From Dactylellina haptotyla (lineage: Eukaryota > Ascomycota > Orbiliomycetes > Orbiliales > Orbiliaceae), in contig CM062379.1 in NCBI GenBank assembly GCA_031310005.1, positions 4,402,001 through 4,466,000 of the forward strand: 64,000 bases of DNA, given 5' to 3'. Below, one piece after another: positions 28,044 to 44,900 of the stretch. The notes beneath the pieces were generated by a model. The model searched no databases, had not been told where the DNA came from, and worked only from the letters and a program-made list of their open reading frames with translations. Within the stretch, counting starts at the first letter, position 1. The number at the start of each line of letters is the position of its first letter. The position numbers and the translations under genes are program-made.

Positions 28044-28612
28044 GGCCAGTGATTCAATGCTTCAGGCGGGTATGGGGTAAGGAACATTAGGCGGGGATGG
28101 GCGTAAGGCTTGAGCGTTCGATCGGCCGGGCACTATCCGGTTTAGAAGGGCCGCTTGTCTCTGTAAGCATAGATTTTAGAAGCAGGAGCCGTAGAGCTGG
28201 AGAGACTGTGCTGAGGATACGGAGCGAGAGGAGTGAGAGGAGCAGGAGGAGAACGGGTGAGCGCTGGCTGGGGGTTCGGTATGTGGTGCCCGATTAGCGC
28301 GGGTCCACACGTGCCCGGGCCATCTGAGCCAAATGTTGTCGTCCTCGCGAGGCCTCGTCGTCTTGTCCTTCATCACCAACCAAGAAACAATCGGACCCGC
28401 GCCTTCCTCTTTTCCTCTCCGACAACATCTGTAAATGTATATCGTGAGCGCCACTCTCCCTCCCTCGTCTCCTCCTCGGTCCCCTCATTCCCCTCCTCCA
28501 CCCCTCAATAATAGATCCACTCGTCCACACAGACCCTTCGCTCGTGTCTGTTAGCCTGCTTTCCGGCAGCTGCAGCCCGCCACGCTTAAACTAGAAGTCC
28601 AGGGACAAACAT
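28044..28612. promoter_or_regulatory. Divergent promoter region, ATG9 / coiled-coil gene
   Basis: This is a 569-bp head-to-head spacer that is GC-rich compared with the rest of the window. It has a purine-rich GAGCGAGAGGAG block near 28220-28260 and a CT-rich block near 28455-28510. Overlapping open frames on both strands here are composition artefacts. Confidence 0.45.
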
Positions 28613-30210
28613 ATGGCGAACCAGAACTCTCCGTTCCACGACGGCCGGGCTGTCTCAACAGCCACCGAAAAAGGGGAGTTCGCAGAGTATGTACCCATGT
28701 CTTGCTGGCTCCCTGGCCTGTGTACTCGCGATAAACGATTCCTGCGACTGACAACTGCATTCGCATTAGTATTCTCAACCTTTCTGCGTATAAATATGCC
28801 AAGTTTTGCGAAGCCGAACTCCGCTACATCGTCGCTGAAAGGGATCTACGTCGGAGCAAGTCCGAAAGTTCCGTATTTCCTAGTGTGTACGACCGCTCCT
28901 ACGCCAGGTACGATACTGCCAAAAAGGAATATGACATAGCGGCGAAAGAACGCCACCAGGCCTCCGACACCTTGAACACTTTACTATCTCGCCTATTCCT
29001 TGTATCTGATAGCAGGGCTGACCCGGTTTGCAACCATCCCACGGATTTTGCATTGCATGAATCTACAAAAACCTTGGCAGATCGTATTCAAGTAGTAGAG
29101 CTTGATCTTAAACGAAACAATGAGATGTGTCAGGACCTTGTCAGACAGGCGCAAGACCAGCGTAACCATCAGTTTGACACCCAGAGAGCTTTACAAACTT
29201 CAAAAGAAGAAATCCAGGTTGTAAAGAAACTTCATGAAGACCTTCAAAACGATATCAATCGCGTCAGCCAGAACCAACGCGACCTCCGACGGGATATCGA
29301 CCAGTTGAACTCACAATGCCAAGGGGTTGACCTCTTGCTCAAAATGCATATCAAAACAAGTATAGAGAAATCAATGGAACTAGACCGTCGGATGGACGAG
29401 ATGGATACAAAGATTAAGAAGGTTTGGATTATCCTTCTCCCTTCTAGACTAAATATACTGACTCTGTTTCTGCTCTAGAACCACACAGCCTTAGAGTCTG
29501 CAGAAGATGCCTTTGACAAAATCTATCAGAGGCTGGAAATAACCGAGCAGCAACCGAGATATAATATGCTGGCGCACGAACCCTCTCAAATCAGGACCAG
29601 AGATGAACAAACCAGCTTTCTTAAGAGTTATACGGCCGAAATAGAGTCACGGCCATACAAGAAAAACCTCAGACCCCCTGGTGGTGAGTTCGGGTCCGTA
29701 GAAAATACCCAAACTTATATTGAGGACTTCAAAGAAACTTCACGAGCAGAATTGGCTTCTAGATTGGTCCCGCTCGAATCTGTGTGTGAGACCGTCATGT
29801 CAAAGTTAGAGCAGCATGCAAATGAAATACGTGATTTTCATGTTGCTATTAATAAAAATATCCAGCAACAGGCTCTCGATTTCGACTCTTTCAATGCGTC
29901 GATTGTTGATATCCAGGGGAAAACCATTAGCAATCAAGAGAGGTCGGTGGCTTTAGACGACCAGATCCAAGGCTTAATTATGACAGTTAAGCACATCAAC
30001 AAGAAATTTGACGAATTTTCGGCGGACGAAATTGTTATGAAAATCAATATGAGTTTGCGCAATGCAAGCAGTAAATCAGTAACTCATTTACAGAGCCTGT
30101 CGCGCGATGTTTCGGAAAAAATCGAGCTCGTTGAAAGACGCCTCACAACCATTGAGCATCTGATATACCCAGCCAAGACCCAGAATCAGATCGCTTTATC
30201 AACTGGGTAG
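28613..30210 (+). CDS. Coiled-coil protein of unknown function
   Basis: I do not recognise this protein. It has three exons: 28613-28686, 28770-29421 and 29479-30210. Joining them gives about 485 aa starting MANQNSPFHDGRAVSTATEK. The whole body is predicted helical: long heptad-like, charge-rich stretches such as LADRIQVVELDLKRNNEMCQ and ELDRRMDEMDTKIKKNHTAL, and near the end VSEKIELVERRLTTIEHLIY. There is no signal peptide, membrane segment or catalytic motif. The first join (GA|T ATT) uses a consensus GTATGT donor. It could be a scaffold or tether, such as a cytoskeletal or autophagy adaptor. Sharing a promoter with ATG9 is suggestive only. Confidence 0.75.
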
Positions 30211-30763
30211 TCTTTTTTGTCGCAAAAAAGAAGAAGAAAAAGAAAAAGAAAAAAAAAAGAAATTTTACTTGACTAAAAATCCTCTCACTGAGATTAAAAG
30301 TAATGGCGTCGCAGTATATTTTGGGCAGGCCTAGGGCGTTCAGTGTCTCTCGGTTTTTCCATCGTTCTTTCTAATAGACGAGTACTTAGGTTTCCCCTTG
30401 AAACCTCTTTTGTGATGATAAACTCTCTAAAGCTTTGGGCTAAATTTCTGCAAAAATGACTAAAATTATCTAGAATACATTCGTGAGAGCTTTTGAATCT
30501 ACGTGTGGAAATTCGACGTCGTCAGGGGTGTAATACTTTTGAATCAAGTACTTGGTTTACTTGTGTTGTCATATCAATCAAACTGGGACATAATTAGTAA
30601 TGATCCCACATGAGCACCCCGTTCAAGTAACTTAAAGTATTTTGTTATCATATTGTGAGACATATCCTACCCGCTAAAGACAAGAACTCTAACGAATAGC
30701 TGCGTTATCTTGAACCCCTCCTATCGATCGCCATACCCGCTCTATCGGTTATTCTAAACCACA
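30211..30763. other. Intergenic region
   Basis: This begins with an A/AAAAG-rich stretch at about 30221-30261, just after the stop of the coiled-coil gene. The rest is AT-rich and featureless and should carry the promoter of the hydrolase gene. Confidence 0.45.
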
Positions 30764-32138
30764 ATGTTGATCAAGGAGGTTTTTGAGGATGTAAAGACCT
30801 CGGGCGGCACTTCTATGAGTATGAATAGACCTACAAGCGGCTTAACTATAAAATCAGTCGCAGCCTTTAAATAGAGTTTGTGCACTAACCCCATACCATA
30901 GGGATCTTTTTGTTTGAGCCTTCAATCCCTCACTACCCCAATGCTAAGTTCCCTGGTATGCTCCTATTGTCAACAAACCCTCAAAAGCTGATATTGTTTT
31001 CAAACTAGTATCTGCTTTCTGAGGAATACGCAGTGCCGGTTGCTAACTGTTTCTAAACACATTAGGGGTTATAGTATTCTCTGAAATATACCAAGGTACT
31101 TATATCACAAATCGATCTAAACCATTCACTGCCGCTTCCAAAATTAACCTAATTCTCCCGCAACATTAGTCACCGGACCTGTTGCAAGGTTCGCACGGCA
31201 GATTTGTAGCCAAGGGTTAGTATGAATATGAATTCAGAGATCTCAGATAGTCTTGATCATAATTAATTTCAATTCGGATTACCTAGATATGTTTGCGCCG
31301 CGCCGTCCTCCTATCATGACTTCAGAGGGCCCGAGCCAGTGAGTTTTGGCGATCCGTGACCTTGGATACTCCGGCGCGTCTTGACTTATACTATAAAAGT
31401 TCCCCTACGATGAAGCAGGAACAGATCTAGGAAATCAACTCAAGATAGAGAAAACTATCGATAGTTATGATGAGGATGCCCGTATTTGTATCGATTTGCT
31501 CTTATCAAAAACAAATTCGAATGGAAAAGTTGGTGCGACTGGGTACGGTGCCCCATCATTTACTGTTAAACTATACATTTGCCTGGTATTTTACTTTTTA
31601 AGATAGGCTAATAAAACTCACTCTGTAGAATGTGCCTGGGTGGCCACTTGGCTCTTCGCTGTGCATTTGATGCTAGAGTTTCAGCGAGTGTCTGCTATTT
31701 TCCAACAGATATACATTCCTCGACCCTGGGAAGAGGCAAAAATGACGACTCTCTGTCGGTAATGTCAACTATTAAGGGCGAACTCGTGCTTATATTTGGC
31801 AAGAAAGACAACCACGTGAGCCCTGAAGGTAGAGTAAGTGCATGCCGTTTCTTGATTGTAGGGTCATGAGGTTGCAATGAGCAACTGAATTTTAAAGGCT
31901 AATCTTGGCGTAGGATTTGATACGCAGAAAATTGCATGATAGTGGGGTTGATTTCACTTTTTTGGAAATATCCGGCGCTGCCCACGCGTTCATACGTGAT
32001 GAGAGTAGCAAAGGTCGATATGATGCAGCAACAACAAAATACTGCTTCGAATTATTGCTTGAAGTTTTTAACCGACGATTGAAGTTAGACCTAGGTGAAT
32101 TCGCGGACCAGACACAGCCGGTTAAAGATATTTGTTAA
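30764..32138 (+). CDS. Dienelactone hydrolase family protein
   Basis: This is an alpha/beta hydrolase of the dienelactone hydrolase (carboxymethylenebutenolidase) family. The ATG is at 30764 (MLIKEVFEDVKTSGGTSM) and TAA at 32136-32138. About seven small introns interrupt roughly 290 codons. Visible motifs are PGVIVFSEIYQVTGPVARFA, YVCAAPSSYHDF, the nucleophile elbow GMCLGGHLALR with cysteine as in true DLH enzymes, the acid in FGKKDNHVSPEGR, and the histidine in GAAHAFIRDE. The Cys-Asp-His triad is therefore complete. The natural substrate is unknown; fungal members act on diverse lactones or are uncharacterised. It is convergent with, and only 148 bp from, the FrnE-like gene. Confidence 0.87.
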
Positions 32139-32286
32139 TATGAACGGTCCACGATCTCTCTCTCTTGATAGCTATAATTGTCATATTACTACCATCACAT
32201 CGTAGTGGGAGACGCTGCGGAATAAAACCCTGCCCAAATATTATCACTCAGATCTGTAACGAAAGAATATGTTTCCGATCAAGGCA

Positions 32287-33106
32287 CTATTTGCTATACA
32301 TTTCAAAAATTTCAAGAAAAACATCAGATCCCTGAGCTCCTTCAATCTCGGTGGTTCCGTTAATAGTAAAGTGAGGAACACCCTGGATGAAGTGTGTTTG
32401 TGCCATTGAGACTTCTTGGTCAACCTGCTCTCCTCCAAGGTCCGTACTCAGATATTTTTCAATATCCTCAGGATCAAGCCCGCCGGCGATAGCGGCCTCC
32501 TTCAAAACAGTATCCTCGGTGATATCATTTTCCAACTCGAAATATGATATAAAAATTTGCTCGACTACTTTGCTTTGAACACCTTTCTCACCAGCAAGCT
32601 GGATAATTCTGTGCGATTTGCGAGTATTGCCAGTTTTCCCTAAACGCTTAGTTATAATTCGTTAGTTAAGCCATATTTTAACCCAAATCAATGGAGAACT
32701 AGCAGTGTAACAAGCTAACCCCCAAATGCAAAATTTATCCCTTCTTGGACACCAATTACTGCGAGGCGTCTTTGCATTAGGATGGTCCTATCACGTCCAA
32801 ACTTCGCCTCGTAGACCTCTCGTTTGCTCACTCCAGCTTGAGGAGCAGAAGGATTGAGATAGTACGGGTGCCAGCGTATATCGAAAACAGAGTCAGGGTT
32901 ACGCGAAACGAAGGAATCTATAGCTCTATTCAACCTCTTGAAACCGACATAGCACCTTCGAGTCAGAAAATTCACACCATCGGTAGGCGGGGTGCTTATT
33001 AGCAGGCTGTTTCCTAAAATACGATTTCCGAAATGCAGGTGAGAAGAGCTTATACGAACCACGGACAGATGGTGTCTGAAACAATGTCAACCGTAAATTT
33101 GACCAT
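32287..33106 (-). CDS. DsbA/FrnE-like thioredoxin-fold oxidoreductase
   Basis: This belongs to the DsbA family of thioredoxin-fold proteins (FrnE / 2-hydroxychromene-2-carboxylate isomerase-like). Three exons are needed. Exon 1 (33060-33106) gives MVKFTVDIVSDTICPW. Exon 2 starts at 32955 with the cysteine of CYVGFKRLNRAIDSF. Exon 3 begins after the FGG|GKTGNTR join. The active site C-P-W-C is thus split by the first intron between W and C. Later motifs are RWHPYYLNP, the conserved cis-proline region FIQGVPHFTING, and GAQGSDVFLEIFE near the end, all typical of the FrnE subgroup. The length is about 230 aa. It is probably cytosolic, since no signal peptide is visible. The exact substrate is unknown. 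Confidence 0.85.
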
Positions 33107-33637
33107 TAGAGAACTAATCGAAGGACCCAGTATATATATTTATATATATATGCGTGGTTTACAATACAAGTTGTCGTTGAAAGTAAGTACTTTCGGGGCT
33201 AATAACGAGGATTCCGAGAGTATTTAAATAGTTTGGAAATAAACCCCCTCAAATGCGCGGCTTCAATTGTAGTTTAAGAAGGCTTGGGAATTAATCATCA
33301 TTTTACATGCTTACTTGTATGCATATGGAACTCAATGAACGTTATGGCGCGCCTGTGACAGTGGAGATTTATAACGTATATAGCGAAAATCAATAAATGA
33401 TTTATCACGCTCTGAATTGTGAAGCAAAAATGGTGTCAACCTGCCAGCAGCTGCATCCAATTTATTTCTTACATGAGCATGTGCATATGTGTTTTCCATC
33501 AATCTTCTCCAAAACTTCTCGAGCATCGCATTGGTTTGATGTTCCCTATAAAATCCTTACAAATCACCAATTGCCTTTTGGCCGAAATCAACACATCAAT
33601 TTGTCAACAAAAGGATACAATCGAAAAGTATACAGCG
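33107..33637. promoter_or_regulatory. Divergent promoter region, FrnE-like / ORC5
   Basis: This 531-bp head-to-head spacer contains a TA repeat at 33131-33151 just upstream of the oxidoreductase start. A GGCGCGCC palindrome-like site lies near 33345. Short open frames here lack support. Confidence 0.4.
33131..33151 (+). repeat. (TA)n microsatellite
   Basis: This is an imperfect TA run in the spacer upstream of the FrnE-like gene. Confidence 0.85.
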
Positions 33638-35306
33638 ATGGGACCTTTGGAGTCGTTGTACGACCAATATCCATGCCGTGAAAAACAAATAAACAGCTTA
33701 GTCGCCCTCCTTTCTCAGGTGAACACGAGATTTCCACCCTGTTTTAACTATTTCGACGGTTCTAGTTCTTACACAAGGTTGAACAGACTTACCTCCCAAG
33801 TCCCCCTACTCTTATCCTCTATGGCACAGAAGCCACGGGAAAGACGACCGTTGCCAGAGCCGTCCTAGATGCATGCCATATTCCATACGCCTACGTAGCT
33901 TGTACAGAGTGCGTAACGGCGAGACATGTCTTTGAGAAAGCGTATTCAAGCTGTGCGGCACTATCAAGTGGACCTCAGAATCCACCAAAGTCGAAAATAT
34001 CTCGTCCTGATTCAGTAAATGCTCTGGGAGTTCAACTTCAGACCTTACTGGAAAATAGCAGGAAGACTGTACTTGTCTTCGATGCAATAGATAAGCAACG
34101 AGAGGTTACGCCGATGATACTATCCGGGTTGGCGCGTATGGGAGAAACGGTACTACTATATCCCTGTTCTCCCAACTTCAGATTTCGACATGCGTTTTGA
34201 TCATTGATATTCCAATAGATTGAAAATCTTACCGTTCTTATGATATTCACAACTCATGGGACGCGCTTGATGAACATATCTGAGCCACCTTCAATTCATT
34301 TCCCCGGCTACTGCAAAGATGAATGTGTCAAGATACTTTCGTTGAACCCAAAGTCCATCTTCGAAGTGGACGAAGAGGCCGAGTATTCCGTAGAAATGGA
34401 GCGAGAGGACCGTTGGCTTTGGGCCCAGTGCTGTTCAGCGGTTTGGGATACAATGGGGAAATACGCAGCTCGAAACCTTAATGGGCTAAAAGATGTTGTG
34501 GAAGAGCTTTGGCCTTCTCTTGTTCGTCCTATTATCAATAATGAGTACGGGATTCGCGACTTTCCAAAACTATTCAATAGATTAAAAAACGAAGAGCTCC
34601 GACATAGCGAGGACTTATATCTAGCTTCTCGCATAACTGGAATTTCTGTAGATACTTCACCCGGACAGCCCACAGCGGTAAAGAGTAAATGCCCTTTCAC
34701 TGACCTCTTCTATCAAATGGAAGTACAAATCCCTCGCTTGCTAACAGAATATGAAAAATAAGGAACGCACGATTTACCATACTTTTCAAAGTACTTACTT
34801 TGCGCTGCATACCTCGCATCATATAATAGTGCGAAATACGATTCCAGGTACTTTTCTAAGCTATCAGAGAATACAGGCAAAAGAAAGCGAGTTGTGAAAA
34901 GGAAATCGAGTGCTCGCCAGGTACCCACCCACACAAGATTACCAAATGTCGCATATCAGGTTAATGATACTTTGTAGTTGAATCGAAAGCATCTCGGCCC
35001 ACGGCCTTTCCCAGCGGAACGCATGCTTGCAATCTTCCAGGCTATTTTACCAATACCTCTTTTCTCTTCCGTAGATTTAGGGAGCCAGGTGCGTAAACTC
35101 CACTGTAGAAATGCAGCCTATACCTTTTCTAATAAGAACGCTTATAGATCGCCACTCTCGGCTCTCTACAATTGATTCGCAAAGTATCGAGTGTTGCATC
35201 ACCCGCAGACGCGTCGTCAAAATGGCGTGTCAATGTCGGGTTTGAGTATGTAAGGGTGATAGGTCGAAGTATCAAATTTGATATCGAAAATCACATGGAA
35301 GAATAG
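33638..35306 (+). CDS. ORC5: Origin recognition complex subunit 5
   Basis: Orc5 is an AAA+ subunit of ORC, which binds replication origins and loads MCM. The ATG is at 33638 (MGPLESLYDQYPCREKQINS). There is a Walker A-like LYGTEATGKTTVARAVLD, followed by ACHIPYAYVACTECVTAR, then a Walker B-like KTVLVFDAIDK. The C-terminal half has LPYFSKYLLCAAYLASYN, LGPRPFPAERMLAIFQAIL and finally WRVNVGFEYVRVIGRSIKFD before the TAG at 35304-35306. These are Orc5 landmarks. About five introns are required. The one near 34690-34770 is easily missed, because the reading frame stays open across its donor (AAG A|GTAAATG) and ends shortly after; the branch site GCTAAC and acceptor ATAAG are good. Size is about 440 aa. 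Confidence 0.92.
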
Positions 35307-35547
35307 TGTCGAAACAGCAGTACTTCCTTTTGCATAACACTTAACCACGTCAACGAAGTAGTTCGGAATGTGATCAATATTTGAAATTGAAGGGAGGGTA
35401 ATTGTGGGCTTCAAATTTGCAATGCTCTATAAATCATACTAAATGTATTATACCTCTACGATGTTTAAGTTTTAGCCAACTAACCCCGAAACTATACAAA
35501 AGAAAGGGCGAATAGGGTTTCTAGGTTAGCTCTGTAGAGTGTTGGAG
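35307..35547. other. Convergent spacer ORC5 / RET1
   Basis: This is short AT-rich 3' flanking DNA with no recognised element. Confidence 0.5.
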
Positions 35548-40098
<4,551 letters not shown>

Positions 40099-40344
40099 TA
40101 TTGCTCTATACAACGGAGGTCCGGTTGATATGTGCACTCGGGGTCGACTTGGTATCTACCAAACGCTGGGATGAAGCTGAGAGCTAACTATGTCGATATG
40201 ATATCGATTGGTGTTCTGGCATTCAGATGCTGAAAGTAGGAATTAGAGACCACATTCACGTTATCGTTATGCTAAGACTGGATGATTCCCATCCTGAAAT
40301 GATGATTGCTATTTTTGTTTGCTTCTAGGCTTCCGTTCTGAGCC

Positions 40345-40365
40345 AAAAAAAAAAAAAAAAAAAAA
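40345..40365 (+). repeat. A21 homopolymer
   Basis: This is a run of 21 adenines in the RET1/PUF4 spacer. Confidence 0.9.
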
Positions 40366-41102
40366 GAGGAAAGAGAAACTAGTCGTCGAGGGTTGCTCTG
40401 GTTATGTTTTTGCAGCGATTAGTCAAAATCGCAAAACGTGATTTCGATGTTTTGGACGGGGCTTGTTTCTCTCTGTGTTGCGAGGTGTCAAGGAGAAAGC
40501 CTCCAACCGTTTCGTTGCAAGTTTAGTTTGATCCCGAGACTGCGTTTGTTTGTTGAAGAGCTGCCTTTTTCGGACTGCAACACAGAACTAGACTGAGCTA
40601 AGACTAGGCACATCTGACTGTACCAGCAGACACGGCATTCTATTTGAGAAATTGCTTATCCAGTAGGCCGGAGTACTGGGATAAGGTGCAAGCGATCAAT
40701 ATAAAAAGACATAGCCATGTTATCGTCCTAAACTCAATGCTGTTTTGAGAGAAGCAGTCAAGAGGAATGCCATCTTGGAATGCCTTACTTCAGACTCCCA
40801 AGCTCATGAAGCATTTACGTACACTATTGCCGATATTGAGGTTATATGATAACGAAAGAAGAGGGACTTGCCAGTGCTGAATACTTCCATAGTGCTTACC
40901 AAAAGCATTTATTGCCTCCGTAGATCCTACGGTTTGGGCTTGGTCTATGTCTTCTCAATCGGACTGAGAGGTTTCGCTCTCCCTTCCCTTCTGCCTTCTT
41001 GCTAGCACTTAAATACTCTAATCTGTGCCATATATGAGACTGGGTAAAATACGGATGTTCTTGTATGCTAGTAATGTACGGACTCGAGCCATGTAGATAG
41101 AT

Positions 41103-41124
41103 ATGTACATGTACATGTACATGT
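41103..41124. repeat. Palindromic ATGTAC repeat
   Basis: About 3.5 copies of ATGTAC lie in tandem; each unit boundary is self-complementary, so the whole tract is a palindrome. Confidence 0.85.
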
Positions 41125-41978
41125 GTCAATGTGGGTGTGTTTGTGTTGTGCTCTATTCCCTCAGGTCGATTCAGCCAACACAACCCACCCCGCCTGAGGT
41201 TCCCAACGCCATCACCTCCGCTATCGTCTCTCATCGTCACATCACCTCACCCCTCTTCCTTCTTCTAGCACCATTGCTCTTGCCGTCGCCTGGCTACAAT
41301 ACCCGCTCTTTACTAAACTCTGGATACCACCTATAGTCTGCCTGCTATCTTTGTCTCTCATATCGTACATCCGGCTGTATTGAACCGAACGCTCGCAACT
41401 GGTATTAAACGGCCTCCAACACCACATACCAGTGCTCGCCCAGCCTGTTCTCCACCTCTCCGAAGCCAACTAAGTGACTCTTCGATCTCTGGTACATCTT
41501 TTCTTTGCGTAAATAAGTTGCTATAGAACTTCCGTAAGTACAAATCTGCTAGGACTTTGGTATGAACGGTGTACCCCGCTGTTGGAACCGAGAGGGTGGG
41601 TGAAATAATCATCCGCCCTGTTCTCCCGCACTCTTGTTATCTGCCTCTAGCCCGCCTGACTTTCTTTGGCCTCCCATTCTACCTGTCTCACGTTCCCTCA
41701 GTATCAAGTCTTCTGCTCCCCTAGCATGATCATGAATATATCATTCAGGCCTTCAAGGATCTCTTCCTACCCCACCCCGCTCTCAATTCCAGCCTTGGTT
41801 ATTTTGCTTTGAAAAGCCTGGGTGCGTGCCTTTTCTGATGCCAAAAACTCCAACACACAAATTACGCACATTTCCCTTGCGTGCCTCAGTACCTACATTC
41901 TAACCACATGTAGGGCTTGGGTATATATTACGCTACCTACTTACACACAACCTGTTTTCCAAATAATATAGGTATTTG

Positions 41979-44900
41979 ATGTCATTATCTCCTATTCCTA
42001 GCCACGGAAAGCCAGAAAAGAAAGCTTTCGGACCGACTATGAACGAAGCGAAGTTTGGCCTCTTTGGCCATGATGCCGTCGCATCTGCCGATTCTTCACC
42101 CATTACATCGCCTGGTGCTGGAAGAACGACATTGCACCGTCGATTTACCAGCGAAACAATCCGACCTACCTATACTCAGCAAACTATTATGGCACCAACG
42201 GCCCTTAATAATATAGCTAACTATTCTCAGGGCAGCGATGTAAGACTTCCTTTCAAGTAGTTTTAACTTTTTTTATTTTTTGAATATTCTGAGCTAATCA
42301 TATATAGGACGAGAAGCAACGTCAGTTACAAAACGAACAGCGGGATCTTGCTGAGCAAATCCAAAGACTTCAACTTCTGTCGCAACAGAACGAGCGAGCG
42401 TTGCGCGGGCTTCAGCTTCAGGAACCAACGACGTCTAGTTTTCAAACACCTCGACCTTTTATAGAACCCACCACGCCTCCGGACCATGACTACCTTTACG
42501 GAAATGGTTATGGAAGTAAACTTGGGGAAAGAACGTTTAAGCCAACTGAAGGCGTTAGTTCCGCTAATTATCAGTTAATGACGCCACCTGCAGATGATAT
42601 AATTCCTCCTATCTCATCCTCTCGCTCTCTGTCGGACCCAAGAAGGGATACAGAGGAAGGGAAACGATCCTCTCAATGGGGTGGTCCTTCTAAACAAAGG
42701 TACTGTTAGGCGATCTTCGTAAAATCCCCTGCGGAGCTGACCTAATCTCTAAATAGAGGCATGTTACCTTTTCTCGATAGTTCTCCAATCTTAGGACTAG
42801 CATCAGACCGGAAACAGTTTTCGAATCTGGGAGCTTTGCATCAGGGAAATTTCAATTTCGAACCGACAGCTAGCTCGTTACCATCTCGTGACACTCTCGC
42901 CTCCTCTCCTTCCGACTCGACACAAGTTTTCCAGATGAACACAGCTACAGATGATTTTCCCGTTCTTGTGCGCCGAGATGACATATCCGCAAAGGTTCGC
43001 AACATATGCCTTTCCTTTTCTCTCTTTTCGCCCCAATAAAAAACTTCATCATAGTTCCTGACCATAGCATCTCTACCCCTTCTAGCGCACTCTTTCTTCT
43101 TCCAAGGCTGCAGATGGTGCCCAAGGATCTGGAATAAAAGCAACGGATGACAGCCAAGGATGGCCTACCTTCCCCCGCCACCGCCCTGGGCAACAGAGTC
43201 TTCCAGCAAATACACTTCCATTCAATCCTTCAAGCACATTTTCTTCCAAATACCAACTCAGCCCAGCCGACCCGAATACCCAATACCATCAAGATGACCT
43301 ATTAATCTCATCCAAAAAAGGAAGTGCGTTGCACGAAGATGAAAGTTTTGGGCACTTAGCTACGCTAGCATCTTCGAATAATAGTCTAAACAATAGCATG
43401 GCGCCGAAACTTCAATCCTCTCTTTCGACCTCTGATATTCCAACAATACGATCCTTTAGTTTTAATCCAGCTTCCCCAAATAGCAATAAACCTGCTGTTG
43501 ATAGACAAAACCGAAGGGACTCAGGGACAGATTTTGGAACGGTATTTCAACCCTCTCTGCGTGAACCGTGATTTAATAAGCCTCCGTATGTTTGAGTCGT
43601 GTTCTCAGAACGAGTTCGAGCCTATTATTTCATTGCTTTGGAGTGGATCAGATGGTTGATGAAACCCAACACGCAGGTCTCGAGCACGCCTTTTGGGCCA
43701 CCATTATACAACGTCAATTTATCCCATTCTCCAATTTCACCCCCCGGAATGTCGCCCTTACCTTCTCCAAGATTCACGACTTACAACCCAATGAGCATTG
43801 CGAACAAGATATATTCCGGCAACACCGCTAACCAATACCAGCCCCTCGCTCATCTCACCGGCCCAACTGTTAATGGAAAGTCATCTGATTTTTTTCATCC
43901 CACATCTCCAGGGCGTGGGCATTCGCGGCGTGGCTTTGAAACGGATGGTAACAGCTCCTCTGAAGACCTGCTTGATATTATCCGCCTTGTTTCTTAGGCT
44001 AACCTGTACTCTTAGGAAACCGGTTCTCTAATCTAGATATTGAAGCATTAGGAAGCGAAATATATCTTCTATGCAAAGACCAACATGGCTGTAGATTTTT
44101 ACAACGGAAACTCGAAGAACAAAATCCTAAAGATGTTGAGACAATATTCCGTGAAACTCAGACATACATCGTGGAACTTATGACAGGTGCGGAACCTCCG
44201 GATTCACAGAATCGAGAAATATTAACTGATAAACAAGCAGACCCGTTTGGCAATTATCTATGTCAAAAATTGTTGGAACATACCAACAACGAGCAACGAT
44301 CACAGCTGGTGAACAATGCGGCCCCCCACCTTGTTGAGATTGCCCTCAATCAACATGGCACTAGAGCACTTCAAAAAATGATTGAATTTCTCTCAACTTC
44401 AGATCAGGTACATCCAAAAAAAACCTGCAAACTGCTTTAACAAGGGTATACTGATAATATAAATATAGATTGAAACTGTCATAAATGCACTCCGTAGTAA
44501 AGTTGTCGAACTCATTCAAGATTTGAATGGGAATCATGTAATCCAAAAATGTTTGAATCGGCTAAAGCCGGAAGATGCCCAGGTAAAATGAAAATCTTAG
44601 TGATGAATGGTTCTCATATTGACATAAGGATTATAGTTCATATTTGATGCCGTTGGCAAGAACTGTGTTACCGTCGGCACTCATAGACACGGATGCTGCG
44701 TATTACAGCGCTGCATAGATCATGCTTCGAAGCTTCAGCGGGCTGAATTAATATCTCATATTACCGAAAACGCATTTGCATTGGTTCGCGATCCATTTGG
44801 CAATTATGTCGTTCAATATATATGTACGCAATGCTACTTCTATCCTTATTTTTGGTTTCTAGTCAAACTCATCAAACTATAGTGGATCTCGGCGAACCTG

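Larger units (their letters stand above)
40099..41978. promoter_or_regulatory. Long divergent spacer, RET1 / PUF4-type gene
   Basis: This 1.88-kb head-to-head region is among the largest gene-free stretches in the window. It holds a 21-A run (40345-40365) and a palindromic GTACAT repeat (41103-41124). The last 700 bp before the Pumilio gene are CT-rich, which suggests a long 5' leader; an AG directly before its start (near 41971) could be an intron acceptor. No coding region is supported. Confidence 0.45.
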
